Part shown: one piece after another, positions 12,221 through 25,133 of the stretch
Position numbering within the stretch: the first letter of the stretch is position 1
How the letters are laid out: each line of letters starts with the position of its first letter
DNA from: Citrus sinensis
Taxonomy: Eukaryota; Streptophyta; Magnoliopsida; Sapindales; Rutaceae
Length of the DNA stretch: 64,000 nucleotides
Direction: 5' to 3'
NCBI RefSeq assembly: GCF_022201045.2
Contig: NC_068564.1
Location: 28,859,001 to 28,923,000 of the forward strand
Translations under genes and position numbers: made by a program
The notes under the pieces: model-generated
Seen by the model: the letters and a program-made list of their open reading frames with translations, nothing else
Database searches by the model: none
What the model was told of the DNA's origin: nothing

Positions 12221-13390
12221 GAGCTTCAAAAGATGAAGCAAATTGGACAGAGTAGATGTCCAAATCTTCTCACCTACTTAGCATTTTTAATCTCCAGATG
12301 GAGAAAAATAATCTCTGTATTTTCTTTTTACATTTAGTGGACTGTTGATTCTCATTGTATTAACTCCCATATTCATCTGATCAGCCAGTACCTTTCATGG
12401 CCAGGTGAATTTCTGGGATATTGTTGTGAAATTGAAGCATACTGATTGAATAATTATATTTTTATTTAGGGATTTACAATTAAGGGCCCTGTATTGTGTT
12501 GTATCTGGTGTTGGATAATGGATACTTCTTTTGTTCTAGAGATTATGCTTAGGAATTGTATTTTATCTAGTTTTAAAAATATTCATTAACTGTAAATCAA
12601 ACTCCCTCCCAATCTTGATGTGAGCAAGTTTCAAACATCATATCCTTTTATCACTCCGAAATATCTTACTGCTTGATTATTGATATGATAAGATGATCAA
12701 AAAGTAACAATATCAATAGTAATATGCAACCAATTCCTTTGACCATGTCAAAACTTTCAATAACAATAACAAAAATAATAAGCAACCAATTCCTTTGACC
12801 ATATCAAAACTTTCACTAACTACCCACATATGTAGCCCAATTTGGAAGCCATTTTTTTCCTCCCCAAATCAAATGACTCTGTTACCATGTTTAAAGGCTA
12901 ATTTACTCAAATTATCCACACAAAAAACAACAAACTAAAAAGGACATGTGTCACTCAATTTGTACTGCAAGCTAGGAGAGAGAGAAAATTAATGGCTGTA
13001 AATTCCTGATGAGGTGTTTCCACATATTTAGACATGCAAATAATAGAAAGTCCAAACCAGAGTTTTAGCCCTTAACAACTGTTACACAGATTTGTTCACA
13101 TCTCCAATTTTGAATCTCCTTTCTGTGCGCCCTGCTGCCTCTGTGTGGTAGAACCAATTTACATTACCATTCATTAAGGGCTCCTCTTTCCTTTGCAAAC
13201 CTTGCCCCCCCTTCCCTCTCCTAGTCCCAGAATCTGCAACAGCTAACAAAATCTTTAGCGGCATCCAGAAATTATGAGGTGTGACATTCATTACCTTTAT
13301 TTTTATATCTCATTTTCTTGCGTTGTAAGTAATGTATTTTGATGATGTGACGTGAAGTTTTTATAATTTTCTTTGTTTTGTTTGTCAAGC
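12221..13390. other. Intergenic between FPS and the serine-rich gene
   Basis: Begins with the FPS 3' UTR and ends with the leader of the next gene. It contains a 56-base tandem duplication (about 12721-12831) carrying GCAACCAATTCCTTTGACCA twice. Nothing coding was seen. Confidence 0.6.
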
Positions 13391-13732
13391 ATGAACGCAG
13401 AAACTCAGGAGCAAACATCACCAGGAACACCAAAGATGAAAATAAACACTAAGAATCCCCAGGTGGGAGACACAAGTTTGGCTGATATCAAGAGGGAGTC
13501 ATCATTCTCGCCGCGGTCGCCAAAGGGGTTAGCTAAATCATCAAGTGCAAGGTGCCTATGCTCACCAACCACACATGCTGGATCATTCAGGTGTAGACAC
13601 CACAGAAGCCTTGGACCAGGCGGCATGTCGCGGGGAGGTTCAGTCGGATCAAATCTGTCATTACTAGGAACAAAAACTGCACCAATTGGTGGGTCCAAGA
13701 TGAATACTTGTGACTCAAGCTGTTTTGAATGA
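13391..13732 (+). CDS. Small serine-rich protein with SPTTHAGSFRCR motif
   Basis: An intact single-exon frame of 113 residues; the chosen start gives MNAETQEQTSPGTPK. The core is a Ser/Arg/Cys-rich block reading ARCLCSPTTHAGSFRCRHHR (residues about 54-73). I recognise this as the signature of the plant serine-rich family that, from memory, includes At5g11090 and At3g13227. No signal peptide, membrane segment or known enzymatic domain is seen. The C terminus has two Cys (CDSSCFE). Function unknown. A purine-rich downstream stretch with a (TA)n run (about 13783-13803) probably lies in the 3' UTR. The intact frame and motif make it a real gene rather than a chance ORF. Confidence 0.8.
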   Translation: MNAETQEQTSPGTPKMKINTKNPQVGDTSLADIKRESSFSPRSPKGLAKSSSARCLCSPTTHAGSFRCRHHRSLGPGGMSRGGSVGSNLSLLGTKTAPIGGSKMNTCDSSCFE

Positions 13733-14569
13733 AGAAAATTAACATTAGAAAGAAAAGGAGGAGCAGCAGCAGAACCAATATATACCGATATATATATATA
13801 TATAATTAATGAGCCGGTGGTGATGGTGGATGGATGGTAATGAATTTTTTTTTTTTTTAAACGTATATAGGAATGCTGTGAAGGGTGTGGTTTAATTTCC
13901 TTTCATGCATTTTTCTGCAAGCTTTCCTTCAGTGTAGGTTTTATTATGAAATTGGGAGAGCATTTGTGTCCATGTTATATGGTTTGGATTGTGTTTATAA
14001 TTAATTTCCTGCGTGTTGTCAAGGAAGCGAAGGGATAAAGAAAAAAAAAAAAAGTATGTTAGTATGTTTATATATTGAAAATGCACATTACTGGTGTGTT
14101 TCACTTTTCATATTCATCTTCGTTTCTTGTGTTGAAATTTGGGTATTAAATAGAATATTGAGGTGGATATGAAATTATTAATTATGAATACTGTCTCGCA
14201 CCCGCCGGCCTAGGATGATAAGCGTGAACACATGAATGATCAATATATTAATTCAATCTTTTTTCAAAGGAAAAAGAACACACAAAGATTGAAAAAAAAT
14301 GTTCTTAGTAATAATTTTAAAATGGATGAACAAGAAGTATAAGTTTAATAAAAAATAATAATGAGGGCGAAGCTCAAAATCCAATTCAAAATGATGCATT
14401 ATAAATAATAATGGGTTTGTCTGATCGATCTTTTAAGAATTTATCATGACACAAGTTTTGGTATTTGAAATATAGAAATAATAATAAATTTTTCGAGTTA
14501 AATTGACTAGTACGGTGCAGTGGCCAATCCTATTCTTAAAATCCATGGATTTTTTTTAAAATACATGTT

Positions 14570-15338
14570 TAGGGATGACAATGGTACTCGCAAACCCGCC
14601 TAAACTCGCTTGTTGTGGATTATTTTGTCGGTTGCGGACGAATTTGATATTATAAATTGAAACTTGCACTAGATTACAAGTGAGTTTGATATTATCCAAA
14701 TATTCACGGTATCTGCCAACCCACAACTTTTTTTAAAATTATTTTTAATTGAAAAAATATTTGAATCTAAAAATATATAAAGTAAATAATGTAAAGTGTA
14801 AAAGTGTGTACAAGTTGCAACATGCCTAATAGCTTAAACCCTAACCAAAGTCATAAACTAACTAAAGGTAATTGTGTGGATGGGTACTAATGATGGTGAA
14901 TGAAAAGATATTTTCTTGAAGCTGATGTTGAATGATAATATGAAATGATAATTGTTATTTTTAAATATTAGTTTGTAGTTTTTTTTATGGATTTGTGTAT
15001 TTTATACTTAAATTTGAGAATTTGTGTTGGATTAATATTGAAATTTTAAATTTTCACTTATATTGATTAAATTTAGAATTAAATATATTATGTGGAATTT
15101 TAGGTTATTATTATAAATTTACGTATTGAATATTTGTGACTTTAAATGTAAAAACCCATAAAAAATCTGTTGGGTACCATTGCAGATTGGATAATTATCA
15201 AAACCCACAATGAGTGAGTTTTCTTTAAAAAATTAAAACCTACAGCGAGTTGTAGATGGGTTTCGTAATTTAAATTTTGTATGAGTGTAGATTTAATAAT
15301 GACAAACTCACCGCAGACAATGCCTATTGCCACCCCTG
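14570..15338. mobile_element. Diverged non-autonomous hAT-like element
   Basis: The left end reads TAGGGATGACAATGGTACTC. The right end, read on the other strand, is CAGGGGTGGCAATAGGCATT, an imperfect inverted repeat. Flanking bases TACATGTT and TCTATGTT match at 6 of 8 positions and may be a worn 8-base target duplication. Subterminal regions carry complementary ACCCGC/CTCGC-type words. The interior is AT-rich and non-coding. Older than the element at 27243 by the state of its ends. Confidence 0.55.
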
Positions 15339-15410
15339 TCTATGTTCATCCCATATTTATGTTATACAACTATACTACGTCATATATGGTATATTATAAA
15401 TCTCAAGCTT

Positions 15411-15448
15411 TGTGTGTGTGTGTGTGTGTGTGTGTACACACACACACA
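15411..15448. repeat. (TG)12 followed by (AC)n: a perfect palindromic dinucleotide repeat
   Basis: Twelve TG units (15411-15434) run into T and then ACACAC... to 15448, so the second part is the reverse complement of the first. One strand can fold into a hairpin with almost no loop. Confidence 0.9.
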
Positions 15449-15548
15449 TATATATTAGTACTAGTTACAGTATGAAAACTTGTTACATTATTTATTTATT
15501 TATTTATTTTTATTTTTTGAAACAAAATTTCTCAATAATTTGGGAGCT

Positions 15549-15664
15549 TCTAAGTTACAATAATTGTAACATACATCTCTCATATGAACCACATAAAATT
15601 ATAAGACCCACAATTTATGTGATTCACATAAAAAAATATATGTTACAATTATTATAAGTTAGCA
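15549..15664. mobile_element. Foldback MITE-like element
   Basis: About 115 bases with long inverted ends: the left CTAAGTTACAATAATTGTAA pairs with the right TTACAATTATTATAAGTTAG, and a second inner pair (ACCACATAAA with TTTATGTGATTC) continues the stem. No coding capacity. No clear target duplication, so the family is not assigned. Confidence 0.65.
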
Positions 15665-16405
15665 TTTGCCCAATAATCCCCCCCGGCAAATTTATGCAGA
15701 GAAACTTGCACGTTTAATATCGAAAATCGAAACGACCGCGTTTCAATCGTCATCACCCACCAGTCACTTCACCGCCATCGCCTAGTTGGCGATAAATTAC
15801 AAAAATTCGATAATCTTAGCAAAATCTCTTTTATTCCGTTTATGTACTGCCATACTGCGGTCGATAATTCTCAAAGGTGCGAACTTTTTCACTTGACGAT
15901 TATTCGTTCTGTGTTCGTTTTAACCCGTTTGGTCTCCTAGAAAACGCGAGAAAGTGATTGGAAAATTTATCAATTTTTGTTTTCAATATCTGGGTTTCCC
16001 CTTTCGTCTAATCCAACAAAAAGAGAAAGGAAAGAAACTCATCTTTCAGTTTCTTTTAAATCATTCCTGCACTGCTTGAGGTGAAAAAGCTAGGGTTTTT
16101 GTTTTTTTCAGTTGCACATAATCATGTTTGTTTATACGAAGAATAATTACAGTTATTTGAGGAAATAAAGGATCTGATGAAGATGGGTATTTTTGTTTTC
16201 ATTTATTTTTCTCATTTCAGCTAAAAAGTTATAAATTCAAATAGTAGACTTTCTGTGGGAAGAATACGTTAATTTGGGTTTATTTGATTGACAATTTATG
16301 ATTGAAGGAATTAGTTTTTGTCTGATAAACCAATAACATTGGTTTTGAAATTAAGTTCTAATACAAGCAGCTACGTTTGCAGGTGATTTTCTCCTCACAG
16401 TCAAG

Positions 16406-18419
16406 ATGCCAGTATCAAGTGCAATTGGTATTTCTACATCGCCTGTGTTGATACCAGGTATGAATATATTCCTATAATTAGTTCGTGGGAAGACATATAT
16501 ATAATTGTGTTCGTTGGTATATCTGTATACAAAATTTTTTCAATTGTTGCTCTTGCAAATTAGATTCTGCCTTCTAAATCAGTGGATAACTTTTAGAGGA
16601 AATGTGTACAAGTTAGTTAGCTTTCTTAGAGTCATTAAGTATTAACACATATGAGCCTGGGGTTTGTTGACAAATAAACATGTGTGAGGTTCATTTATTT
16701 GGTGTATTATGTCACGGTTACTTGTTTGATTCTCTTTCTATTAACATGATATAGCAAGCACTGTTAAAAAGGGAAATTATGGAAGCATTCATGATTTTTA
16801 ATAAAGTCTTAATAACACTTGAGGAGTAAATCCATGCAACCTTGCTCAGATTGGTGTCCACGATTGAATGTGACCAAGTATCATAAAACCAAGTCAACTA
16901 CTGCTGATAACTCCAGCTTTATGCAACCTTTTGTCTTGAAGTGTATTTTCAAAGCTTTTTGTTCCCCCTGCTTTCTGCGTCACAAAAATATTAATTTAGG
17001 ATGAGAGATATCAAGAAGACAAAAAAGATCATGTTTTGGACCTTGATTTGATTTGGGACTACTATGTTTATATATTACCTTTTTGTGGTATGCCAACGAT
17101 GGAAGACAGGAGCATCTCCATGAGGTGTTAAAATAAGTTTTCATTTGAGTGCGGCGTATGTTATAGTAAATTATTGTTCTTGCTGGACAAGATTTTATTT
17201 TTTTCTTTTTAATGTTAGAATTACCATTAACTTATGATACACTTGAATACAGCAAAAACAAGAAACTGGTGCAAGGAGCAAAATAGGCTTTCTGAATGTC
17301 GTCCAGCAAGATCTTCCATGGAATTTCAGCCTTCCAGTGGAACTTGCTTGCAACTTAAGCTTTCAGCTCCAGGTCCAGTTGGGCTTGGCTTGCAGTTACA
17401 ACCTATTGATAGAAGAAGAAGAGCACTCTCTGGTTCTTTTATATGTGCTTCTTCTTCAGTAAGTTCATTCTTAATTTCCTGCTGAGTGCTGGCTATATTT
17501 CATTCTCTTGGTTATAATTCATTATCAGTAATACAGCTAATTGTGCTGTACAATCTTTTGTAGTAGACTTTCTTACTGACTTTAGCCCTGAGATTTGAAT
17601 CATACGTATGAACGTATGTGTGTTTTTATCTATGTACATTTATGCACACATGGGCATTCTTCCTTTATTTTTGTAATAGTCATTGCAAGGAAAAGGTTAT
17701 TGCTGAGTTCTTGATCTTACTTATCATTTTGCAGCAAGGGCAGACTCAGACAGTCACACGCGAGGCACCAACAACAACGATCACCAATGCACCTGGTAAT
17801 AGCCAATTCCATTTATTGCTAATATAAAAGTTTCATAGTGTAGCACCAGTGACCACATTTCTATAACATAGTGGATTAAGGTGGCTATGGAGAAGCTTGT
17901 TATTTTATGTGGAGCAAAATGCTTAGCATTGTTGTATATTTTTGAGTTGCTCTTCCTTCTGAACAATTCTCAGTGTCAATCATTGTCCTCAAGGAGTAAA
18001 CTGGATATAGTTATCACCTTTACTGTGTAGCAATTTTATTGTTTTTTGTGATATCTGCTGCTTATCTGAACCTTCTTCAAATAATAGAGATTAATTTATG
18101 GTTTTTAATGCTACTTCCTTTGACTGTAACATGGTACATGTGTGCTTCTGTGACTTGTTTTCTTTACGATATGGGAAGGGAACTATTTTACAAAAATTGT
18201 TTAACAATTAATTGAATTGCAGCAAATGAGAAGTCTCCAAAACTTGATGATGGCGGGACTGGATTTCCACCCCGGGATGACGATGGTGGCGGAGGCGGTG
18301 GTGGAGGCGGTGGTGGCAACTGGTCAGGCGGATTCTTCCTTTTTGGCTTTCTTGCTTTTCTAGGCTTCCTAAAGGATAAAGAAAGTGAGTCGAAGTACCG
18401 GGATAGTCGAAGAAGATGA
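16406..18419 (+). CDS. YL1: YELLOW LEAF 1-like chloroplast protein (4 exons)
   Basis: Exons 16406-16457, 17253-17458, 17735-17795 and 18223-18419 join in phase to 171 residues. Residues 1 to about 87 are rich in Ser, Arg and small residues with few acids ([17 protein letters not shown]), as in a plastid transit peptide. The C-terminal exon reads [13 protein letters not shown], then about ten consecutive Gly, NWSGG, and a single hydrophobic segment [13 protein letters not shown], ending [15 protein letters not shown]. This FPPRDDD-polyglycine-membrane layout is what I recall for the rice YELLOW LEAF 1 family, reported to act in chloroplast ATP synthase biogenesis. That assignment is from memory, not computed. 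The last exon is well conserved in character, so the gene call is firmer than the name. Confidence 0.8.
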
Positions 18420-18889
18420 GATAATATTTTGCAGCAACAAAAATTTTGGAAACTTATTCAGGTTATAGATTTAGTTTCCGGTGGTGTATTCTTTATTACT
18501 CGATGAGAGTAAGTTTCCACAAGTAAAATTTACCCTTGGAGTTGAGTTGCCTACTAATAAATTAAGCTTAACAGGTTCACTTTATCTTTCGTTGCAATCT
18601 TTACTCCTTGATAGTAGCATCTGCTGCAACCAGTTTGCAATGTTAAGGCGGATTTATTAATTAATTCCTTTTTCTTTTTGTTGGGGTTCTGCCATATCAC
18701 CAAAAAACAAAAAAAACCGGGGTGATAAGACCATATGAGTTAAGTAGTTAACTCTATGATATGGCTCCCAGATAAGTAAAATATACAATGACCTGAAAAG
18801 AAAAGGTATAAACCCAAAGAAACACTAATAATAAATAGTAAACTCATTACAGCCTAAAAATGAAAGCGAGTTAAAAATCCAACGATTGC
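18420..18889. other. Shared 3' region of two convergent genes
   Basis: The YL1-like gene (+) and the FNBP4-like gene (-) stop only 470 bases apart and face each other, so their 3' UTRs probably fill or overlap this interval. No other feature seen. Confidence 0.6.
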
Positions 18890-21800
18890 TTATTTTGTTG
18901 GTCTTGTCCATGTGGTCTTGGAAGTGATTGTATTTCCATAATAAATCTGCTTCGATGATTCATCCCAGTAAGCCTGAAGACAGAACAATTAAGTTTAAAT
19001 TAGACATTAAACAGAACAGGCAAGAGCCGTCATAAATCATGAGAAAAAGTCTTAATTTGCACCTGCCATCCAGATGGGAGATCTTTCGAGAGATCTACCA
19101 AATCAGGCTTTTCCTGTTTTTGGTCAGCTTCTGCCTCGGGTGGAGTCTCTGCAGCTTCCTTGGCTAATTGAGCTCTCCTACGCTTTACTTTCTCACGCCT
19201 ATCATATAGGAAATTGACACAAAAATATAAGTTCAACTGACTATGAGAAAAAGTAGATATTAGCAACAAGAAGATTTCAACTGCAGAAGTGGGGAACAGA
19301 ATCTTAGACAAGAAATACAGAAAAAAAAAAGATGGCAATAGAAAGAATTTATATGAAAGCCATGAAAAAAAAAAGAAAAAAAAACTTTGCAACTTTTTGT
19401 ACCACCCTTGACATCTATTTCATGAACTTGGATTAGTGTTTGGCCTAATTGCACGATAGCCCACAACATATGGAACTTTTATAATATACATAGAATATAT
19501 GATTACTTACCAATCACCACCCAAGGGCTGAAAATTAGCATTATCTTTGGCTTCTCCACTGGCAATTTGCTGAGCACGCCATTCCTGCAGGAAAAAGAAA
19601 TGTAAGGCACCAAAAAAGCATCAAACACACAGGAATCTGTAACCAAAGCAGTCACTCTACAAACCTCTATTTCCCTTTGGCGCTTCCTCTCTAAAATCTC
19701 ATAAGCATTTTCAGGTTCATCTTCCTCATTCTCATTCAACTCCTCTTTGGCTGCTTTCCACTGATAGAAATTACATACAACCATTAATTATTTCAGAGAA
19801 CTGAACATGAGAATTCACTATGAAGATACTGATTCTCGAATTATAGCAAACGATCGAGGCAAAGAGAATACCTTGTCTACTAGACTGGAGACTTTCTTGT
19901 TGGACCTTAAGGAGGGAGCAACAGCAACCGTCCGCTTTTTGTTTCGAACTATTGAGAAAAGCAAAAAGCCGCAAAACCAATAAAAGGTTATAAATCAAAT
20001 CCATAAAGCAAGATGAAACTTAATAAATTCATTCAAGTCCAAAAAATATTTTTCTTCCTTCAAAATAGTGGCCAATCTTTTTTATTTAAACAACCATCCT
20101 TCCCTGTCCAGTATGGCAGATATATATCATTAATCTATGGAACTTCCGAAGAGAACAGTAAGAGAGCCACACATCAGACATAGGAAAGTTAAAAAGTCTT
20201 AAAAGATAAAGATGAAGTAAATATAACAAAAAAAATCAATTGATGCAAAAACACCACAAATTTGGAAACTTTACCTTTTGACTGAACCTTTGCCGCTGAT
20301 GATGTGGTAGCAGCAGCTGCAGCAGAAGCGACGGCAGTTGTTGACAGAGAAGGAACACTCTCTTTCTCTGAAACAGTTGCAACAGCTTGGATAGTCACTG
20401 AAGTACTAGGAACCCCTAGAGATCCCATGTCAGCCCCAGTACGAACAGCAGAACCATCCTCCTTCACTGTAGCTCCTGCTTCAGAGTGAGCATCAACAGT
20501 TCCAATTCCATCAGAAGCAAGGGCAGAGTCACTCACACGACCATATTGACTGTTGTTCTGAGAAGATTCTATACTACTACCTGCAGAATCTTGAGTAATT
20601 GCTCCATCTTGAAGTCCGTAATATGCAACAGGTGTGACGGGGTTAACCATGACTGAAGCAGTTTCATTATATGAGTTTGGCACTGCACCATAATAAATTG
20701 ACGCATGGGGTACAACTTGAGATCCATCAGCAGGTCCATAGAAATTACCTCCTGGGATTTCAGTAACTGTATGCCCATAATATGCAAAACTAGAATCAGG
20801 ATAGGGTATGTTGTACTGCTCCATGTAAGGATGATGCTGCACATTCTCCACATAAGATGTCGTTGGATTATAAGAATCCTCAGGCGGCTCATCAGGTGGA
20901 GGCGGAGGAACCTGTTCATTATCAGGAGGAGGTGGGGGAATCCATTCTTCATCTGGAGGAGGTGGGACAACAGGCACATCCTCTGAAGTCAGGGATGGGT
21001 GATCTGCAGGTGGATTTGGCTGAACTGGTTGCTCCAACGTAGCAAAATCTTTGGCACTAGATGTTTCTCCAATACGTGTGTTGCCTTCAGGAACACTATC
21101 TTCAACTTCCATGTCAACATCCATGTCAACATCTCCCTCCGAATTGTATCCAGACTTAGAAATAGATTCATGAGGAATAACAGTTCCATTGACTTGCTCT
21201 CCATCACTTTCTAAATGTCTAGCGGGTGATTCAGAAGAAGCAACATTTCCACCACCATGCACCGTGATTCTGAGAGAGTCGTCCTTGCATAAATCTTTCT
21301 CAGTCATTGCTGACGAGTCATGCTCGGGAGAGACTTTAGGCATGGCATGAGTAGATAAAATTGCATTGTTTTCATTCCCTTCTGCTTGAGATTCATGCCC
21401 CAATTCAAGTGATTTATACTCTCCTCTAGAGGAAGAAATATGTGTTGCCATGTCTTCATCCACCTGAGATTTAGCAATTTGATAGATTTCTTCATCAACA
21501 GCACCTTCCAACCTTTGAAGTTGCCTTTCAGAATGCAGCCAAAATGGAAGAATAGATGATCCACATGCTAAAAGTGACTTAAAATCAGAAAGTCTAATCT
21601 CAACTTCCAAAACATACTTTGATGTCCAGTCATGGTGTTGCAGGTGGGCCTTGGATCTGGAAGAGAAAAAAGCAAATGATTTAGAACAACATAAATATAA
21701 ATCATTTAACATCCATTCTACAATACTTAAAACAGAGATGGAAAACCAGGAGAAAAATAAAGTAAATCAGGTAGGATTACCCTTCCAGTGATTTCAGTTT

Positions 21801-24044
21801 CTGAAGCAATTCCTCACACCGTTTCACAAGACCGGTAGAAAGGTCAGATGCTGTTATATTTTCTTCATTATTCATCAAACCCTGTATGTGCATCCCAGGA
21901 CCAATTAAACTCCCATCAGCAGAGAAAGAATCAGCCACACCTCCAGTACCACTTAATTCAACTTGGCTCACACCAACAGTCCCATTTCCATATTTCATAA
22001 CTTCACCTTTACTTCCTTCAAACCTCTCATTTGCTTGAGCACCGCATTCATGTGCATCTTTGCTTTCAGATATCATATTGCCATCTATAGAGCCATCATA
22101 GATTGGTGCTGTTACATAATAATCTGATGCAACAGCAATAGTTGAATTACATTCATGTTCAGCCACAGCAGTGGACTGTGTATCCTCAATAATATTGGTT
22201 CTCTGATCAGCAGCCAATTCAGTTGTTTGAGCCAAAACCTGAGGTATTTCCCATGAAGTTTCCCCAGTTTCAACATTCCAATAATAATATTGTTTACTCT
22301 CTTCATGCAGTACCATCCTCCAACCTGAACTCACATCTCCAATTACTTGTATAGCAGGAGTTTCAGCAGCAGAGGTTGGTTGTGATAAACTCATTTCTGT
22401 TTGTAAATGAACCAAGTCTGTATGATCACTTTCTCTAGAGCTGGGGACCACTGGTTTCTGGGAATCATTAGATGAAATGACATATCCATCTTTATCCTGT
22501 TGGATGGCCTCCTGAACAGCAAGGTCCTTGCCTGTGTTAACATCCTTCTCTTCATTTCTTTCGTCACATGGTCCCTTAACCTGTTCGTATGAAGCAGTTA
22601 GCAGGTAACAGAAACAAAGTTCAACAATCAGGCACGAGGACCAACATTAGCAATTTGACACAGGTCAAGGAGACAGTATATTCTGAACACTGTCTAAAGA
22701 AGAAAAAGTAAATAACAGTTGCAGAATGGAACTGTTACCGGGTTCTCATTGTCTGCCGAGGAATTCTCTGCAACAGTTTGTTTAAGTCTTTCATTTGATT
22801 CCTCATCTATTTCATCATCACTATATTGTCCAAGCAATAGCAGAGGATTCTGCTGCTGTTGACCTGAACACAAGATACTAATATGTCAAATACCTTCAAA
22901 GCCGGTCGTAGCCACTTAGCAACAAACAAAAAATATATTAACGTAAACAAACAGATGCACAAGAATATTAACGTAAAGGAAAATGAAGGCTGCCGAAAAA
23001 AAGAACGAAAAATTTTGGCATGGAAAAGATGTGATAAATTGAATGAAGATGGGCATTTTAGAAGCATTCGTCATAGTCACCTGTCACACATCAATAAATA
23101 TGTCAGTGCGGGAATAAAACAAATAAAGCCAGAGACATACGAACCGATAGAAACATATTCCCGAAGAAATCTCCAATAAGCTTTGATGCCGCGAAAAAGG
23201 GCATATCAGATAGGGACTCATTCAAAATATCACAGTGACAGGCCCGACCTGATCTGATATGAATGTTCCCAAGACCACGGCCACCCTACATTCTGAAAAT
23301 AAATTCTTGGTACAAACAACATAACATGTCTTGCACATAAAGTTCCACAATTCCACCAAAATAATGTTGAGCACTCATGTCCACTCTACAAAGTAGTCCT
23401 TTTGAAGAAAACTGACGGAACCCACCTGAAGAAGATGGTGAATTGGGTAACCCAGCACGTTGTTTCAAGTCTGTATCCTTTTCTACTTCATCGTGAACAG
23501 CAGAGCCACCCAAATCTCCTACAACATCAAAGGAAAAAGCAAAAGAGTTACATGAATTGGTTTGAAGCAGCTAAATACTTTCATTTTGGCTATATGTGTG
23601 TGTGTGTGTGTGTTTCAACTAAAATGTATTCGAATCTAATTATCTTGGGAAGAAAAAAAATCTTCAACTAACCCATTTTCGAATCTTACCCGCTAACTAA
23701 CATAAACAGGGCGTAAAACAAAACCCTAATTCCTAACCCTAAACATAACACGAACACAAAATTGACAAAGTAAAAATGGAAAAAAAGAGCACTGGGTACT
23801 AATATTTTCCTAAACCAACCCATTTTCAGAAACACCTCTCTAATTAACAGAAACAGAACATAGAACAAAACCCTAATTCCTAAAAACACAAACTTGTCAG
23901 CAAATAAAACGAAAATAAAAATATACATACGCAATTGAGATCGAAAATTAAGAGAGTACCAGAGGGTTCCGCTGAGAGATCGAGTTTTACGCGACGGCCG
24001 GCGTTGCTCATAGCAGCCAGGATTCGATCTTTTCTCTTCCCCAT
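18890..24044 (-). CDS. FNBP4-like protein with two WW domains (10 exons)
   Basis: Exons in transcript order: 23960-24044, 23426-23518, 22739-22863, 21781-22580, 20275-21656, 19872-19948, 19665-19760, 19511-19584, 19063-19198, 18890-18973. They sum to 983 residues, close to the roughly 1000 of animal formin-binding protein 4. The start MGKRKDRILAAMSNAGRRVK is basic. WW domain 1 lies near residues 183-213 (SGWRMVLHEESKQYYYWN... ending TSWEIP). WW domain 2 is at the extreme C terminus (SGWQ/AYWDESSKQIYYGN... TTWTRPTK) and is split by the last intron. Between them is an acidic region, a block of PPPPDEEW/PPPPPDNE proline runs near residues 610-640, and a Glu/Arg-rich stretch (ENAYEILERKRQREIE). 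WW domains bind proline motifs, so partners are likely splicing or transcription proteins. From memory, similar to At3g13225. Confidence 0.9.
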
Positions 24045-25036
24045 CGTTCACTGATTCTTGATTTTAGTGTTCAAAGTTGATTAATTGATAAAGTATTTCG
24101 TTAATCAAAGGGTTTCTTTGCTCGTGATTTTGGGCTACTTTCTTCTTCTTCAGATCGCTTTTGATATTTGATTTGTTGTTGCGCTCTTCCTATTTCATTC
24201 GATCGGAACGGCGCTGCCCTGGAAATAGAAAGAAATATATGCTGCGGCCCAAAATTCGAAAAAAAATTAAAATAATAAGATTTATTTAAATAATTACATT
24301 ATTAAGTATTTAAGAGTTAATTGCAGCAGGGTACGTACTTAAAAAATTATCAAAATACCCTCAAATCTGATTTTGACAAAATTTTCATCAATATCCTTGA
24401 AAAGCTTATAAAAAATTATTAAGTTATCCTCATTTTAAAACATTTTAACTCAACGGACAGCACATCTCCCCCCTCTACTCAAGCAAATAAACACTCATAT
24501 CTGCTGTAATTCCCTTAATTACATTTACTTAAACAAACAAACACTCATCATCTATTCTCATACATATTAAATTGAATATCAACCAGCATCACCTCTTCAA
24601 TTCGCTCACCGGCGTCACCTCTACCGAAACAAACATTCATTCTCCATGCATGCTAAACCGAACTTCAACACGAGCAAATTGAGCTTAAGAAGGGGAATCT
24701 GTCACAACTGAGAAAGAGAAGCCTAGTTCATCGTTACATAATCGCTGACGAGAGCTGATCCTTTACTACAAAATGGTCAAAATGTAACTAGTTGAGGCAA
24801 GTAATTCCTTGTAATTAGTTTTCTTGTTGATATTAAAAAAAAAACAAAAAGTTAGGGTTTTATATTGAAAAATAGATTAATTAGTTGCAGGTCTCTCATA
24901 ACATGTTCGAAAACAAATTTTTAGTTGTTTTGCTGCATGCAAATTGTGAAAAATTAATGAATTGTGCTGATTATAATTTTATCATGTAACACACGATTTG
25001 GTCGTGTAAGGTTATGTAAGATTCAAGATTGTGTAC

Positions 25037-25133
25037 GATTACACGACCTTCATGTACTGCACGATTACACGACCTTCATGTATTACACGATTACACGACC
25101 TTCATGTATTACACTATTACATGACCTTCAATT
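25037..25133. repeat. 26-bp minisatellite, about four copies
   Basis: Units of GATTACACGACCTTCATGTA plus six bases repeat at 25037, 25063, 25089 and 25115; the last copy is the most diverged. The ACACGACC word recurs at 26091-26210 near the other end of the same Mutator-like element. Confidence 0.85.

Larger units (their letters stand above)
13733..16405. other. Intergenic: hAT-like relic, TG/CA palindrome, foldback MITE, YL1 leader
   Basis: No exon of a protein gene was found. Named repeats lie at 14570-15338, 15411-15448 and 15549-15664. From about 15680 base composition becomes less AT-rich and looks like promoter and leader of the gene starting at 16406. A leader intron is likely, with a CAG acceptor just before position 16383, but I could not fix its donor. 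Confidence 0.6.

Noticed and set aside
12721-12831. Possible CRISPR-like or regulatory repeat
   Set aside because: Only two copies in tandem at 56 bases, in a plant genome; a plain local duplication.
13405-13698. Minus-strand frame opposite the serine-rich gene
   Set aside because: Shadow of the real gene; the plus strand carries the conserved SPTTHAGSFRCR motif.
20304-21564. Several open frames on both strands inside 20300-21560
   Set aside because: They are shadows of the large FNBP4-like exon 20275-21656, whose proline runs and repetitive codons leave other frames open.
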